64,000 bases of DNA. Origin: Ursus arctos (taxonomy: Eukaryota > Chordata > Mammalia > Carnivora > Ursidae). The DNA lies in NCBI RefSeq assembly GCF_023065955.2, contig NW_026622886.1, forward strand, positions 8,566,001-8,630,000. Reading direction: 5' to 3'. The notes below the pieces were generated by a model. The model ran no database searches, was not told where the DNA came from, and was given only the letters and a program-made list of their open reading frames with translations. Positions 27,146-39,395 of this stretch are shown in pieces; positions within the stretch are counted from its first letter, which is position 1, and every line of letters starts with the position of its first letter. The position numbers and the translations under genes were made by a program.

Positions 27146-27310
27146 CATACATACACAAACACACACTTGGATTGACAGATATGTATAGGAAATGTCTAGA
27201 AAAGTAGAGTCACCGCCTTTGGGTGGGCTTATGATGTCTTCCCTTTTCATCTGCACTTTCTACAACAAACAAGCATCGTTTTTGTAATACACACAATAAA
27301 TATTATTTTT
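26985..27310 (+). repeat. L1 3'-end-like fragment around a (TA)n tract
   Basis: ACATTTACAATATATTAGGA and CAGTGTGTACCATTTATTTT are followed by the TA tract, then AGGAAATGTCTAGAAAAGTA, TTTCATCTGCACTTTCTACA and AATACACACAATAAATATT. The layout matches a familiar old L1/MER 3' tail, but the family is uncertain. Confidence 0.5.
27093..27166. repeat. (TA)n microsatellite with ACAT/ACAC tail
   Basis: It has about 24 TA units followed by (ACAT)n and ACACAC. Long TA tracts can extrude cruciforms and are often length-variable. Confidence 0.97.
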
Positions 27311-27606
27311 GACTTTAAAAGATGGGTTTGGGACAACTGATGACGTCCGAGATTCGAGATATTCTTGGATCTATTTCATCGAGCGCCCGAAGCAGAAGGG
27401 TACAGCTCCACACATGAAAAGAGAATCGACCGTTTGATTAAAGGCACCATGTTGCCTCGGACGTGGTCCGCAGAGTGGCCTACGGGGATGCAATCAATAT
27501 TGGACAAAGGAATTCTGCTCTCAGAGGTGAGGCCTCGTGACCAAAAGGTGTTAAACACTCCTGTCAACACTCACAAAGTGATTGCCTGTCTCATGGCTTC
27601 CTGTGC

Positions 27607-28003
27607 TGGTTCTCAAAGTGTGGTCCCCGGACCGGCAGCATCCGCATCGCCTGGGTGTGTGGGACATGCAGATTCTCAGGTCCCATTCCAGACCTTCTGA
27701 CTCAAAAACACTGGGGCTGGGGCCCAGCAATCTGTATGCTAACACGTCTTCTGGTGCTCTCTTAGGTTTGAGAGCCCCAGGTATGGATGGATATTCTCTC
27801 CGGAGTGGGACCTGAGCCGGAGGCTGCACGTTTGTTTCCCCTGGGGTAAAGCCGGCCGTCAAGGTGTGTTCCATAGCCCACCGGCAGCAGGGAGGCCTGC
27901 GAGCCTGTCAGAAAGGCGGATGCTACCCCAGGACCACTGACGCAGAACCCACATTACCACGCTCTGCAGATGATTCCCACACACACTAAGGTTTGAGAAG
28001 CGC
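27607..28003 (+). repeat. MER20 copy plus a second MER20 fragment
   Basis: 27607-27780 starts GGTTCTCAAAGTGTGGTCCC, then CAGCATCCGCATCGCCTGGG, GGGGCCCAGCAATCTGTATG and TAGGTTTGAGAGCCCCA. A second 3' piece at 27930-28003 ends GATTCCCACACACACTAAGG then TTTGAGAAGCGCTG. Confidence 0.8.
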
Positions 28004-28004
28004 T

Positions 28005-28690
28005 GTATTCTGGGCACAATGATGGTCCCTAGAAGACGGTACCCCCCAAATCCTTGGGACTGAGAATATCGCGAGATACCAAGCTTATAAATGTTACATT
28101 ACAGAGCAAAAGGGGCCCTGCAAGCGTGATTCAAGTTACTAACTAAGGTTTAAATTGACCTTAAAGTAAGTGTATTATCCTGAATTACCTGGGCAGGCCC
28201 GATGTAATCACAGGAGCCCTTAAAATTAGAGGCAGAAGAGGACTTCAGAAGGGATGCGGGAGAAGAGGAAGTCACGGGGATTTGAAGCCCGAGAAGGACT
28301 TGATGTGCTGTCGCTGGCTTCCAGATGGAGGGGACCACATGCCAAGCTTGAGTGGGGGAATTTGGGCAACAATTCTGCGAGAAAATTGGGACCCCCCCCA
28401 GCTGGCAGCCAGCAAGGAAATGGGGCTTAGTCCTACAAACACCAGGAACTCAGTTCTACCCAAACCTGAATGAGCTTGCAGGTGGATTCTTCCCTGGAGC
28501 TTGCAGAAAGGAACACAGCCCTGTTGACCCCTTGATTTCGGGTCTCTGTGAGACCTTAAGCAGAGAGCACAGCGAGATCCCGTGCCTGGTTTCCGACCCG
28601 TGGAAACCACGGAATAATAAGCAAGTGTCTTTGGCCTCCATGCTGTGCTAACTCGTTCCGGCAGCGACAGAACACTACAGTCTACAGTCG
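28005..28690 (+). repeat. Mammalian LTR-like interspersed repeat (family uncertain)
   Basis: It contains GATGGTCCCTAGAAGACGGT, GAGAATATCGCGAGATACCA, TTACCTGGGCAGGCCCGATG then TAATCACAGGAGCCCTTAAA, and GAACACAGCCCTGTTGACCC with CCTTGATTTCGGGTCTCTGT. I know this arrangement as a common mammalian repeat but cannot give its name. Confidence 0.55.
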
Positions 28691-29384
28691 GCCTCAGGGG
28701 GACTGCATTTCATCATCCTTGTGACCCCAGACTGCCAGGCACACTGGGCATGCTCAGTGAGTACTTGCGGATCCCAGAAAAGAGGCGGCCCGTGTCTGCA
28801 AAATGTGCTGCCCAGACTGTGATGATCGGCGCTGGGCTCACTCGTCTACAGTGGGCTGTGTCTAACCACCTCGGGGGAAGGAAGGAAGATGCACTTCTTG
28901 GACTTGGTGGCCTGTGACAGAGGCCTGAGTAGGCGGTGCTCTTCTTTGGGGGCTGACTGTGGACTGATGGGCGGTGGTGGTGGACTAACTTCAGTGTGTG
29001 TTGTGTCATCCGAGAAAGTAAAGGTAAGGCCTGGCCGTGTCTGGTCCAAAGGGACAATCCTCACATACTTACAAGTTACCTGGGAGGACCATCCCTGCCT
29101 ACTCCTAGGGAGGGCTGCACACAGTGACTTGGTTCCAAGGAGAACAGTTGGCAAAAGGGGAAAAGAGTAAGTCTGCAGGTGAGAAACTCGACAGGCGCCA
29201 ACCTCAGCCAGGTGATCAGGTCAGTGCCAGCAGTGAATACACATGTTGGGAGTGTGTGCCCTTGATGTGGGGGGAATGGCACTTGACCTCTGTAGTCTTC
29301 TGCTCTAAACCCACAACCCCAGTCTAACCATGAGAAAAACACCGCCGAGTCCACTAGAGGGCCTTCTTTATGGTATATCTGACC

Positions 29385-29745
29385 AGTGCTCTTCAAAATT
29401 TGTTAAGGTCACCAAAAATGAGTCTGAGAAGTGGTGTCAGCCGAGAGGAGTAATGTGGTGTCCTGGATGGGATCCTGGAGCAGAAGAAGACATTAGACAA
29501 AAACTAAGGAAATAGGAATAAGGTATGGAATTTAGCTAATAATGTACCCATGTTTATTAATTAATTAATTAATTAATTAATTAATTAAAACAAATGTACC
29601 ATACCAGCGTAAGATGTTAATAATAGGAGAATGTGGGTGAGGGGTTGTATGGGGAACTCTGTGCTATCTTCTCATTTTTTCTATAAACCTAAAGCCATTC
29701 TAAAAAATGAAGTCTATTATTGGGAAAAAAATCTGCCCCATGAGG
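29385..29745 (+). mobile_element. L1M-family 3' fragment
   Basis: It contains AATGTGGTGTCCTGGATGGG, GACATTAGACAAAAACTAAG, ATACCAGCGTAAGATGTTAA and GGGGAACTCTGTGCTATCTT, ending TTCTAAAAAATGAAGTCTAT. It is interrupted by a (TTAA)n tract. Confidence 0.7.
29556..29588. repeat. (TTAA)n tetranucleotide repeat
   Basis: It has eight consecutive TTAA units inside an L1 3' fragment. Confidence 0.97.
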
Positions 29746-30964
29746 AAACAGGGTAATTATGAGGAAAGTATTAGAAGTTCAGGAGAAAGGGAAAGAGGAA
29801 GAGTCCAGAGTCAAAGTGGACACCGACAGCTCCCCGGGCTTTATTCATTCATCCCCTAAAGTTCTCACGAATGTGAACATTCGCCACGTGCTAAGCGATG
29901 TAGCCATTCACGCATTAATTCTTTTCTCAAGTATTTATCGGGCGTCTGCTAAGTGCCGGACGCTATGTGAAGGTTGACGGTGATGCTCCCAAGGTCAGGA
30001 CCCCAAAATGCTGCCTTTCTCAAGGCTTTCAGGGCACCTCTCCTCCAGACACCAGAGCCTCAAGAGAAAACTCCCCACTCTACCCTTGAATTCATCTGGG
30101 TTTGTTGAGGTGTCTGCTCTGTGCCCTTTTCTGTGCATTTCCTCCAGCTAGAGGGATTGTTGGTATCCTTCACTCTGGTTCCCCGGCACCCAAACGAATC
30201 AGGACTCCAGGAGGGCTCCTCTGAGCAAGAAGGGGTACCGCAATTAGTATCAGTTAATAGCTCCTGTGGGGTGAGACCCGCTGGGTTAGATGGTCATTTT
30301 GGGGCAGTGAACTGGGTTATCTTTTGGGTTTGGTTAACTCTGGGCTCAAACCTGAAAGCAACAGAAAGGAATTAAGCAAACTTGAAGCTCACTCTATTTT
30401 GGAGGCATGGGTAGGTGGGGCAGCTGTGCTGGGAAGATGCCTATATTCTCCTCTGAGTTGTATATTTAACGGAAGTGCTTTTAGGCGAAGGCGCCACAAA
30501 GCTTGACCCTCAGGGACAGCATGGCAGTCTGGGAGGCCAGGGCAAGCCCGAGGAGGTGGCGTGGGCTGGGGATGGGTGGGCATCTGGCCAAGCTGAGTAC
30601 ACGGCTCCTGGTTAGCGGTTGTTACTGGTATGCTGCTAGGTACCAGTCATTCAGGTCTCTCATGGAAAATGCTGGATGTGCACATGGGGTGAACTTGGGT
30701 CCTCAGGACTCAGAACCATGTGGCTATACACAGAACAAAAGGGGAACGGAGTGATGTTCTTAATGCCACGCTTGGCAGGCGACTCCTGAGATGGGCTCCT
30801 GTGAATTTGGGGATGACATCTTTCCTCTCTTCCTCGCACCCTCACTCCTCTCCTAAGAAGATACCAAAACATTTTCTTTTCTTCAGAAAGGAATGCTGGG
30901 ATGGATCCCCAAGGTCCTTTTTGGGCGAGTTGGGTAGGGGTTCTACACGATGGTAAAAACATGG

Positions 30965-31110
30965 ACAGTGGGGCCAGATGGAGCTGGGTCCTGGTCCTGC
31001 CTCATCATTCACCAGCTCTGTGACCTTAGGAAAGTGACTCAGCTTTTCCACGCCTTGGCCTCCTCTTCCAAAGTGGATTAAAAATATCTGCTTGGTGGGG
31101 TTGCTAGGAG
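30965..31110 (+). repeat. MIR
   Basis: It contains CACCAGCTCTGTGACCTTAG, GAAAGTGACTCAGCTTTTCC and CCTCCTCTTCCAAAGTGGAT. Confidence 0.75.
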
Positions 31111-34035
31111 AGCTAAAAAAGATAATGCCTCACAACGTACCATTAGGTTGAACCAAAGGAAAATGCCGAGATTTGGCCACTTTTTAACCCCCCAAACAAA
31201 GAGCAATTTCCTATAATTCAAACCAATCTCTCTTTTTCTAGATCCTAAAATGTCATGCAATTAATGGCAGCTTTCAGGAAGAGGAAAAAAAACAAAACCC
31301 TCACTTCATTAAATACACACAGCCATTTCCAAAGACCCATTTCAAACTGTGAAATGCTAAAAGGTGAAAAAAGCCACATCTCAAAATCAGGAGATGGTGG
31401 AAACACTGTTACTTTCAGGGGAAAATGGCAGTGAGTTCTCTGCCTCAATCCATCAACAGTGGTTTGTCTCTAGACGGGCCCTCCCTCGTAGAACATGCTG
31501 GGCTGACCTATGAGCCTCTTTCTGCTGGAACACACCTGGAAAGGGTATGGGCGGACGCACCAAAGGGATGGAAGGGGCACCAGATCGAGTTCCCCGAGGT
31601 CAGCACACAGTCCCATATCTGTCACTGGAATTGTGTACAAGATGAAATCGAACACACAGTAAAGTGCTTTTAAGTTGAACCTATGTATCTTGATATGTAC
31701 CCTCTATTCATGGCAAGTGATACAGGCTTTCTATTTATAGTAGTACTTTAGTATTTCCTTTCTAAGTGCATTTAACAGATGGTAAGTTGATTTAAAGGAA
31801 GTATCAAGCAAATAATAACCAGTGAAAGTATATTTTAGAAATGAAAGGGAAATCAGGCATTCTCAGATGAAGGAAAACAAAGAGAATTTGTCACCAGGAG
31901 ACTTCCCCAAAAAGAGTGGCCGAAGAAAGTTCTCTAAGTTGAAAGAAAAAGGATAAAAAAGGAAGCTTGGAGCCTCAGGAAGAAAGGAAGAACATGTAAA
32001 CAACAGTACGGGTAAGCATAGTAGGCCTTCTTTCTCCTCTTGAGTTTCCTAATTACATTTGACGGTTGATGCAAAAATTATAACAGTGACTGATGTGGTT
32101 CCAAATGTATGTAGAGGAAATATTTAAAGATGATTATGTCTTAAATGGAGGAGGGTAAATGGGCATAAAGAGAGGTAAGGTAACATGACGTCACTTGAAT
32201 TGGTAAAATGACGGTACCAGTAGACCGTGTTGTTACATATATAATCTAATACTGCAAGCAACCACTAGAAAAGCTATGTGAAGCTATACAAAAGCTACTG
32301 AAAACATTACAGACAAATAAAAATGGAATTCAAAAAAGTGTTCAAGTAGCCCACAGGAAGGCAGGAAAAAGAGAAGCAAAGGCAGAGACACCAAACAGAA
32401 AACAAAAAATAAGATGGCGGACTTAAGCCCTAAAGCATCAATAAAATAGAAATGGTCTAAATATACCAATTAAAAGACATTGGCAGAGTGAATGAAAAGC
32501 CCAACTATATGCTGTTTACAAGAAAATCACTTCAATATAATGAAAAAGGCAGGTTGAAAATAAAAGGGTTGAAAAAATATGCAAACATTAATCAAAGGAA
32601 AGCAGGAATGGTTATGTTAATATCAGAGAAAGCAGAATTCAGAGCGAAGAGAATTCAGAGAAGCAGAGAGGTGCATTACTTAATGATAAAAGGGTTAGTT
32701 CACCAAGAGACAATGTGGTCCTAAATGTGCATGTGCCAAACAACAGAGCTGCCATCTATGTGATTAAAACCTGACAGAACTGGAAGGAGAAACAATTCGA
32801 GCTGGAGACTTCAACACCCCTCTCTGAACTGATAGCATAGTGAGAAAATCTGTAGGATATGGAAGAACTCAACACCACCATCAACCAACAGAATCTTATT
32901 GACACTTGACAATAGCAGAAAGCAGTGTTTTCAAGTGTCCGTGGAAGATATCAAGACAGACCACACTTAGGGCCATAAAGCCAAACTCCAAAACTTAAAA
33001 TAATCAAGTAATACAGAAGGTATTCTCTAACCGCAATGGAGTCAAACTGGAAATCAATAACAGATAATAAGAAAATCTCCAAACACTTGGTAACTAAACA
33101 ACACACTGCTAAATAATCCATAAGTCAAAAAAGAAATTCTAAGGGAAATAAAAAATAACACCGAACTGAATGAAAAATGAAAATGACACATCAGAATTTG
33201 CGGTGCACAGCCAGAGCAGTGTGGAGAAGGGTACGAACAGTACCAAATGCCTAGGAGAGAAAAAGTCTCAAATCAATAATCTAAGCTTCTACTCAAGAAC
33301 CTGGAAAAAGAAAAGCAAAATAAACCCAAAGCAAGCAAATAATAAAGATAAGAGCAGCAATCAATGGAAGTTAAAACAGAAAAACAGTAGAGAAAGTAAT
33401 GAAACACGGAGTTGGTTCTTTGAAAAGATGAATAAAATTGACAAACCTGTAGGAAGACCGACAAAGGAAAAAAAAAAAAAAAGAGGACACATATTAACAA
33501 AATCGGGAAGGAAACAGGGGCTATCACTAGACTGTAGACATCGGAAGGATAATAAGGGAATTATGACGAATAACTACATACCTAAATCCGTCAATGCAGA
33601 TGAAATGAACCAATTCCCTGAAAAAAAAGTACCCCGACTCACCTAATATTAAGTAGATAATTTGAATAGCTATATAGCTATTACAGAAATTGAATTCATA
33701 ATTAAAAAAACTCCCCCCCCCCAAAGAAATCTTCAGGGTCAGATTGCAAAGGAAGAAATACAACTGTCTTTATTTGATTATCTAAGTAGAAAATTCCAGT
33801 AAATCTACAAAAAATTCCTAGACTAAACGAGTTCAGCAAGGTTGCAGAATGCAAGATGAACATACAAAAATCAATTGTATTTCTTTGTGCTAGCAATGAA
33901 CATATGGACAAAAAAATAAAATATTATATTTACGATTGCTCAAAAAAAAGGAGAAATACATATATATAAATCAAACAAAACAGGACTTGTATGCTGCAAA
34001 CTCCATAGTATTGATGAAAGAAATCAAAGATGATC

Positions 34036-34234
34036 GGGATTCCTGGGTGGCTCAGTCGGTTAAGCAGCTGACTTTTGATTTCGGCTCAGGTCATGATCTC
34101 AGGATTGTGAGATGGAGCCCTGCGCTGGGTTCCACGCTCAGCAGGGAGTCTGCTTTAGGATTCTCTCTCATCCTCTGCCCCTCTCCCTGCTCTCCCTCTC
34201 GCTCTAAAATAAATAAATCAATCTCAAAAAAAAA
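34036..34234 (+). mobile_element. Can-SINE nested in L1M
   Basis: It contains TCCTGGGTGGCTCAGTCGGT, TCGGCTCAGGTCATGATCTC and a TC-rich stretch, ending AAATAAATAAATCAATCTCA and an A-tail. The target AAATCAAAGA is duplicated. Confidence 0.96.
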
Positions 34235-34411
34235 TCAAAGACAATCTAAGTACATGAAGAGACATACAATTCATAAACTGAAAGATATAACATAGTAAAG
34301 ATGTCAATTCTCACTGAATTGACACAGAGGTTTCACAAAATTCCTATCAAAATCTCAGCAAGATTTTGTTGTTGTTGTTGATACAGTAAGTTTATTCTAA
34401 AATTTATATGC

Positions 34412-34514
34412 AGGGGTGCCTGGCTGGCTCGGTCAGTAGAGCATGCAACTCTCGATCTTGGGGCCGTGAGTTCAAGCCCCACATCGAGGGTGGAGTTTAA
34501 TTGAAAAAAAAAAA
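34412..34514 (+). mobile_element. Short Can-SINE nested in L1M
   Basis: It contains GGGGTGCCTGGCTGGCTCGG, AGAGCATGCAACTCTCGATC and GTGAGTTCAAGCCCCACATC, ending in an A-tail. The duplicated target is AAAATTTATAT. It is the same short subtype as the inverted pair at 19 kb. Confidence 0.95.
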
Positions 34515-35770
34515 ACCCACAAAATTTATATAGAAAGCCAAAGAACATGGCTAAAATCATTTTTAGAAAGAAGAATTAAATGGAAAGAATAAGTCTACCT
34601 AACTTCACGATTTAATTTATAGCTACACTAATTGAGATGGTACAGTAAGGGTGGAGGGACAGACACATGGATGGATGGAGCAGAGTGGAGACCCAGAAAC
34701 AGACCCACACAGATATGCCCAACTCGCTTTTGACAAATGTGCAAAAGTAATTCAATGAAGGAGAGAGAGCCTTTCCGACAAATGGAGCTGGAACGCTACA
34801 CATTGACTGGCAAACCAACCCCAACCAACAGAAACACACAAATACCAAAAACCTTGATGTACGTTCCACATCTCATACAAAAATGAATGCAGAATGAATC
34901 ACAGATTTCAGTATAAAACAAAGGACTAAAATTTCTAGAAAAAAAATAGGAGGAAATATTCATGATTTAGGGCAAGGCGAGGAGTTTGGGAAACTGATCC
35001 ATTCAATTTCCTCAAAATCGAAAGCTTTTGCTCTGTGAAAGACCCTGTCAAGGGGACAGAAAGAAAAGCTACAGAATGGAGGACAATACTTGCAGACCAC
35101 ATATCTGATGAAAGATGAGTATCACTCAAAATCAACAGCTAAAAAGCAAGCAACTTAATTAGAACACAGGCAAAGACACAAAGAGACATTTCACCGAAGA
35201 GCTCGTACAGATGGCAAGTAAGCACATGAAACTAGGTTCAACACCATTAGCCACTTAGGGAAATGGAGATTAAAACCACGAGATGTCACTTGCACATCTA
35301 TCAGAATGGCTAAAATAAAAGAGAGCAATAAAACCAAACTGCGAGGATGTGGAGAAACTGGATCATTCCCACTTCGCTGGTGGGAATGTCAAACAGTACA
35401 GCCACTCTCAAAAACAGTTGAGCACTTTCTTTAAAAACGAATCACGCAGCTACCATACAACCCAGCGATCGCACTCCTGGGCGTTTATCCCAGAGAAATG
35501 AAGACATACATTCATACAAAAACCCGCCCATGACTGGTTAGCACAGCTGTATTTGTAATGGCTTGAAGCTGGAAACAATTCAGCTGTCCTTTGAGTGGGC
35601 GAGCGGTTGTACAAACCATGGTATGTCCACGCTATGGAGTACCGCTCAGCAACGGAAAGAAACAAACTATGAATACAGCCAACAACCTGATGAATCTTCA
35701 GAGAATGACGCCAAGTGAGAAAATCCAATTCTAAAAAGTCATATACCTTACGATTCCACTGAAACTACAT

Positions 35771-35979
35771 TCTTTTTTTGGAAAAGATTTATTTATTTGA
35801 GAGAGAGAGAGAGCAAGCATGACCAGGAAGAGCAAAGGAAGAGGGAGAGAGAATCTCAAGCAGACTCCCTGCTGAGCGTGGAGCCCGATGAGGGGCACAA
35901 TCTCATGACACTGAGATCATGACACTGAGCCAAAACCAAGAGTCGGATGCTTAACTGACTGTGCCACCCAGGCGCCCCT
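35771..35979 (-). mobile_element. Can-SINE, inverted, nested in L1M
   Basis: It contains AAAGATTTATTTATTTGAGA, GCAGACTCCCTGCTGAGCGT and GTGCCACCCAGGCGCCCC. The duplicated target CATTC/ACATTC lies at both ends. An internal short repeat (CATGACACTGAGAT) indicates a small tandem duplication. Confidence 0.95.
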
Positions 35980-36339
35980 GACATTACATTCTCAAAATAA
36001 AATTAGAGAAGTAGAGAATAGGTTAGTGGTTCCCAGGGGTGGCGGCAGAAGGGAAATGGGTTTGGCTAAGAGAGTGCAACATGAAGGAATCCTGTGGGTG
36101 ATGGAAATTTTCTGCATGTTGACCATATCACATCAATATCATGGCTGTGATATTTTACTGTAGTCTAGTAAGATATTGCCAATGGGGGAAACTGAGTAAA
36201 GGGTACATAGTAGTATATAGTTTTTCTTACAACTGCCTGTGAATCTATAATGATCTCAAAATCAAAAGTTTAAAAAACTAAGATGTTTCAATTAAAAATT
36301 GAGAAAAAATAAAAAAGTACAAATTACAAGAAAATAAAA

Positions 36340-36862
36340 TCCTCACAGATCAGGTCTTGTCTCTGTCTTAAACCTCCAGTGATGCTCTATTCATGGCACA
36401 TGGAGGGACACCCACACTTTTCACCACGGAGAAAGACTCCATGCAATCTGATTCTTATCTCTTTGTCCCACTGCCTCAGTCACCTTGCTCTTCTTCCTGT
36501 TGCCTCAACACACCGAGCACGTTTCCATTAAGAGCCTCAGCTCCCGCACTCCCCACTTGGAACGCTTTTGCCCCAGACCTTTGCATGCCTGGAGCTTTTC
36601 CTCCCTTTGGTGGTGGTTCAAATGCTGCCTTCGCAGGGAGACCTTCCTTACATCTTGTCTAGACTACGCCTTGCCTGCCCCACCCCCAGAGACTATATCA
36701 TTGTCTAATTTTTCTTTCATGGCATGTATCAAGCTCTCACTCTCTTTTGCTGATCCCCTTCTTAGCTTACTGTGTGTCTGCCCTTTCCCTGGACATAGCA
36801 AGCTCCAGAAGGAGAAAGAATGTGTCTATCCCATCAGCACTGCAGCATAATGAGACCTGGTG
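36340..36862. repeat. L2 LINE fragment
   Basis: It contains GACCTTTGCATGCCTGGAGC with CCTCCCTTTGG, TTCAAATGCTGCCTTCGCAG, GGAGACCTTCCTTACATCTT and CATGGCATGTATCAAGCTCT in L2 order. Confidence 0.85.
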
Positions 36863-37769
36863 ACTGTGGAATGAGTCAATGCCCTGGGGAATAACGCGTG
36901 GGAGAAAGGGACCAGGGACTTTCTTTAAACAGATGTGTATTAAGAAATGGCTATATTGTCCTGTTCCTGAAAATCTAGAGATGCTGAATTCTTTTGAAGG
37001 TAAAATTTAGAAGAGGGAGCAAAACAAATCTGCAACCAGATTTCAAGTAAGGTAAGAATGAGCACAAGTCCAGGATGGGAAGGCATCTGCTTCACTTTAT
37101 AAGGCAGCTGTGTTTCTGGGAGTTGACCATAAAGTGAATTTATTTCTGGGATTTCTATCTCCTTATCCACTATTTCTTACCCATCTGATAAAACCAGATA
37201 CCTGTCCACACAGAACGGCAGATGCGATCTGAACAGGACTCCACTAATGGAAGGAGAAGGAACAATACCAGGCAGTTGTGTGATGTGTGGCTACCACCCT
37301 GCAACAGGATACATGGGAGTGCAAGCTTTGGGGCGCTTTCTCAACTCTCTGAATTTCTCTGCCCTCATCCCTCTCCAGTCTTCTTTTGACCATGGTGATA
37401 TCCCTCACGCTTGGGGAATGCTTGCCTTCACACTACAGCCACAGGAAATCGATCACTCTTCTTTCCTCCGGCCGGCAACACATGTAATACCACACTCCAC
37501 CAGTAGGGGTCGCCACTGAACGCCTACAAGAGCAAACCCAACTCTTGAGGGCACCATTTTTCCCAGACTGCCCGCTCCTGACAAGGAGCTGCTCCTGCCT
37601 CATCCCTGGCTCCCTCCACCCTTGAAGATCAGTATGGCTGATGGGGAGCAGGCTCTAGTCCACATCTCCTGGCAAAAGTCCCTCCCTTCTTCCCACCCCC
37701 CAGCCACGGGCTGCCCTTCAGTGGGTAGTAGCTGAGTGGGGCATAAGGGGCCTGCTGGGGTGCTTGTAA

Positions 37770-37925
37770 TGTTCTCTTTCTTGGCCTAGGTGCTGATCAC
37801 ACAGTAGGTTTACCTCGTGAAAACTCATTAGGCTCTATAGTTGTGATCTGTGCACTTTTCTGCATGTATGACATGCTCCAAAACTCTAAAATAAAGTTTA
37901 CTTAAAAACCTATAGATTAGGTTTA
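37770..37925 (+). repeat. L1 3'-end fragment
   Basis: It contains GTGATCTGTGCACTTTTCTG then CATGTATGACATGCTCCAAA and AAAATAAAGTTTACTT, a usual L1 3' terminus. Confidence 0.6.
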
Positions 37926-38095
37926 CTTAGTACATGGGATGCCTCAGTAATTTCTGGAATTTCCACTATAGCTTGAAAAAGGGAACAAACAAAAACCAAG
38001 AAATCAAAAACAAGCTAGAACACCTAACCTTGGGAACAGACTTAGGAATGTTTTTCACTAAAGTGGTTTCTTAGGTAATTGCAGGCATAAGTACC

Positions 38096-38128
38096 ATTCA
38101 TTCATTCATTCATTCATTCATTCATTCA
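38096..38128. repeat. (ATTC)n tetranucleotide repeat
   Basis: It has eight uninterrupted ATTC units. Confidence 0.97.
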
Positions 38129-38611
38129 AGTTGGAGGGGTGAAGGGTGAGGGGAAGGGAGAGTTGGTTTTGAAATGCTTTCATCAGGTTTTGCTCTCTGC
38201 GATCACTGTGGCTCATTAAGCAAGGGCTGGCACTCCTCTCCCATGTTGGGTCCTGGTGGGGCTTCCATCAGGTGCAAATCCAGCCCGCAGGGGGGGCCCT
38301 GAGACTCTGGACTAAGGCTGGCTGCTGATGAGAATATCTCATGAGAGTTGCTTCGGACCCCACCACGCCAGGTGCTCCGAGGCTCGGACAGCAGACAGGC
38401 CGTGTTGCCGCAGCTTTGCTGTTGGGCCAACCATGCCATCCGGAGAAGGTGGCTCTCCGCTCCCTCTTCACTCTTTGGGCCGCCTGTCGGCCCAGCCTGG
38501 CAAGGGGAACCCACGCTGCCCTTTTGGTTCAGAGGCCCATTCCCCCTGAGACTCCAGAGGCTCCACTGTCTGAGAGGGAGCCCCAGAATTCTAGAAAGAA
38601 GGTGTAAGAGG

Positions 38612-38815
38612 CTGCTGCTAGAGCCAGGCTGCCTGGGTTCAAGCCCAGCTCTGCCACTTACCAACTCTGTGACCTGGGCAAGTGATCACCCTCTCTGTGC
38701 CTCAGTTTACCCATCTGTTAAATGTGGATAAGAACATTACCTCCTTCAAAGGTTGTTTGTGAGGACTGAGTTAATCCTTATAATGTGCTTAGAGGGGTGC
38801 CTGCCATTTAGTAAA
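38612..38815 (+). repeat. MIR, near full length
   Basis: It contains GGCTGCCTGGGTTCAAGCCC, AGCTCTGCCACTTACCAACT, CTCTGTGACCTGGGCAAGTG and CTGTGCCTCAGTTTACCCAT, ending GTAAATATAAACTG. Confidence 0.95.
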
Positions 38816-39154
38816 TATAAACTGTATATTTTACCTTAAAAAAAATCCTCATTTATGTCTTGAGACAGTTCATTATAAAAGGGTTCCAAGGCCAAATGAG
38901 TTTGGGAAACACCTCATTGCCTTTGTGAATGAGGGTATGCGAGGCCCTGAAGGAGAGAAACTGGAGTAATCCAATGTTAGCCTGCAGAAAGAGTGGACGT
39001 TCGGCCTGTTCTCAGGTCGGTATTCATGGCTGGTTGGTACGTGCCCTGCAATGGGGTGTTAACTATTTCGAGGGGATGGTTTTTACAGAACACCCTTTGG
39101 GAACTAGTGGAGGCCCCACATGCTCTGGGGGGGCATCTTTATGACGGTCACTTA

Positions 39155-39395
39155 GAAAGCACTCACTAAGTTGCAGGGACAGTTTGAAGGGCGCTGACTC
39201 GTGTTATCTTCACAACCAGCCTAAGAGGTCAATAGAATGATTGTCCCCATTTTCAGGTAGGGAAACTGAGGCAGACAGAAGTTAAGTAACTTGACTGGGG
39301 TCATCAGGCTAGTTAAGTGGTGCAGTGAGGTTTGAATCCCTGCAATTTGGCTCCAAAGTTCGTGCCCTGAAGCACTGGGCTACATAGGCCCCTGG
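39155..39395 (-). repeat. MIR (antisense)
   Basis: It contains CCCCATTTTCAGGTAGGGAA, ACTGAGGCAGACAGAAGTTA, AGTAACTTGACTGGGGTCAT and GGTTTGAATCCCTGCAATTT. Confidence 0.92.

Larger units (their letters stand above)
31820..36312 (+). mobile_element. Decayed L1M copy with ORF2 remnants, hosting three SINEs
   Basis: Recognisable order: an inter-ORF or ORF1-end part at 31820-32480; remnants of the ORF2 endonuclease domain (translated traces ETFNTPL, EELNTTINQQNLIDT, CSDHNGVKLEI, then ETRSWFFEKMNKIDKPVGR at 32480-33470). A reverse-transcriptase remnant (EFSKVAECKMNIQKSIVFLC) lies at 33830-33910. A 3' part at 34550-35770 includes GATGTGGAGAAACTGGATCA. The 3' end at 35980-36312 contains AACTGCCTGTGAATCTATAA. 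It has many stops and frameshifts, so no functional protein. Sense is plus, opposite to ABTB3. Confidence 0.9.

Noticed and set aside
31146..31680. TAGGTTGAACC near 31146 and GTTGAACCTA near 31675 considered as mariner-type terminal repeats
   Set aside because: The two motifs are in direct, not inverted, orientation and no mariner internal sequence is visible.
33170..33646. 158-codon plus-strand frame
   Set aside because: It translates to an L1 ORF2 endonuclease-region remnant (WFFEKMNKIDKPVGR), not a host gene.
38203..38664. 153-codon minus-strand frame
   Set aside because: Its 5' end lies in a MIR and no splice partner or homology is evident. The overlapping plus-strand frames are of similar length.
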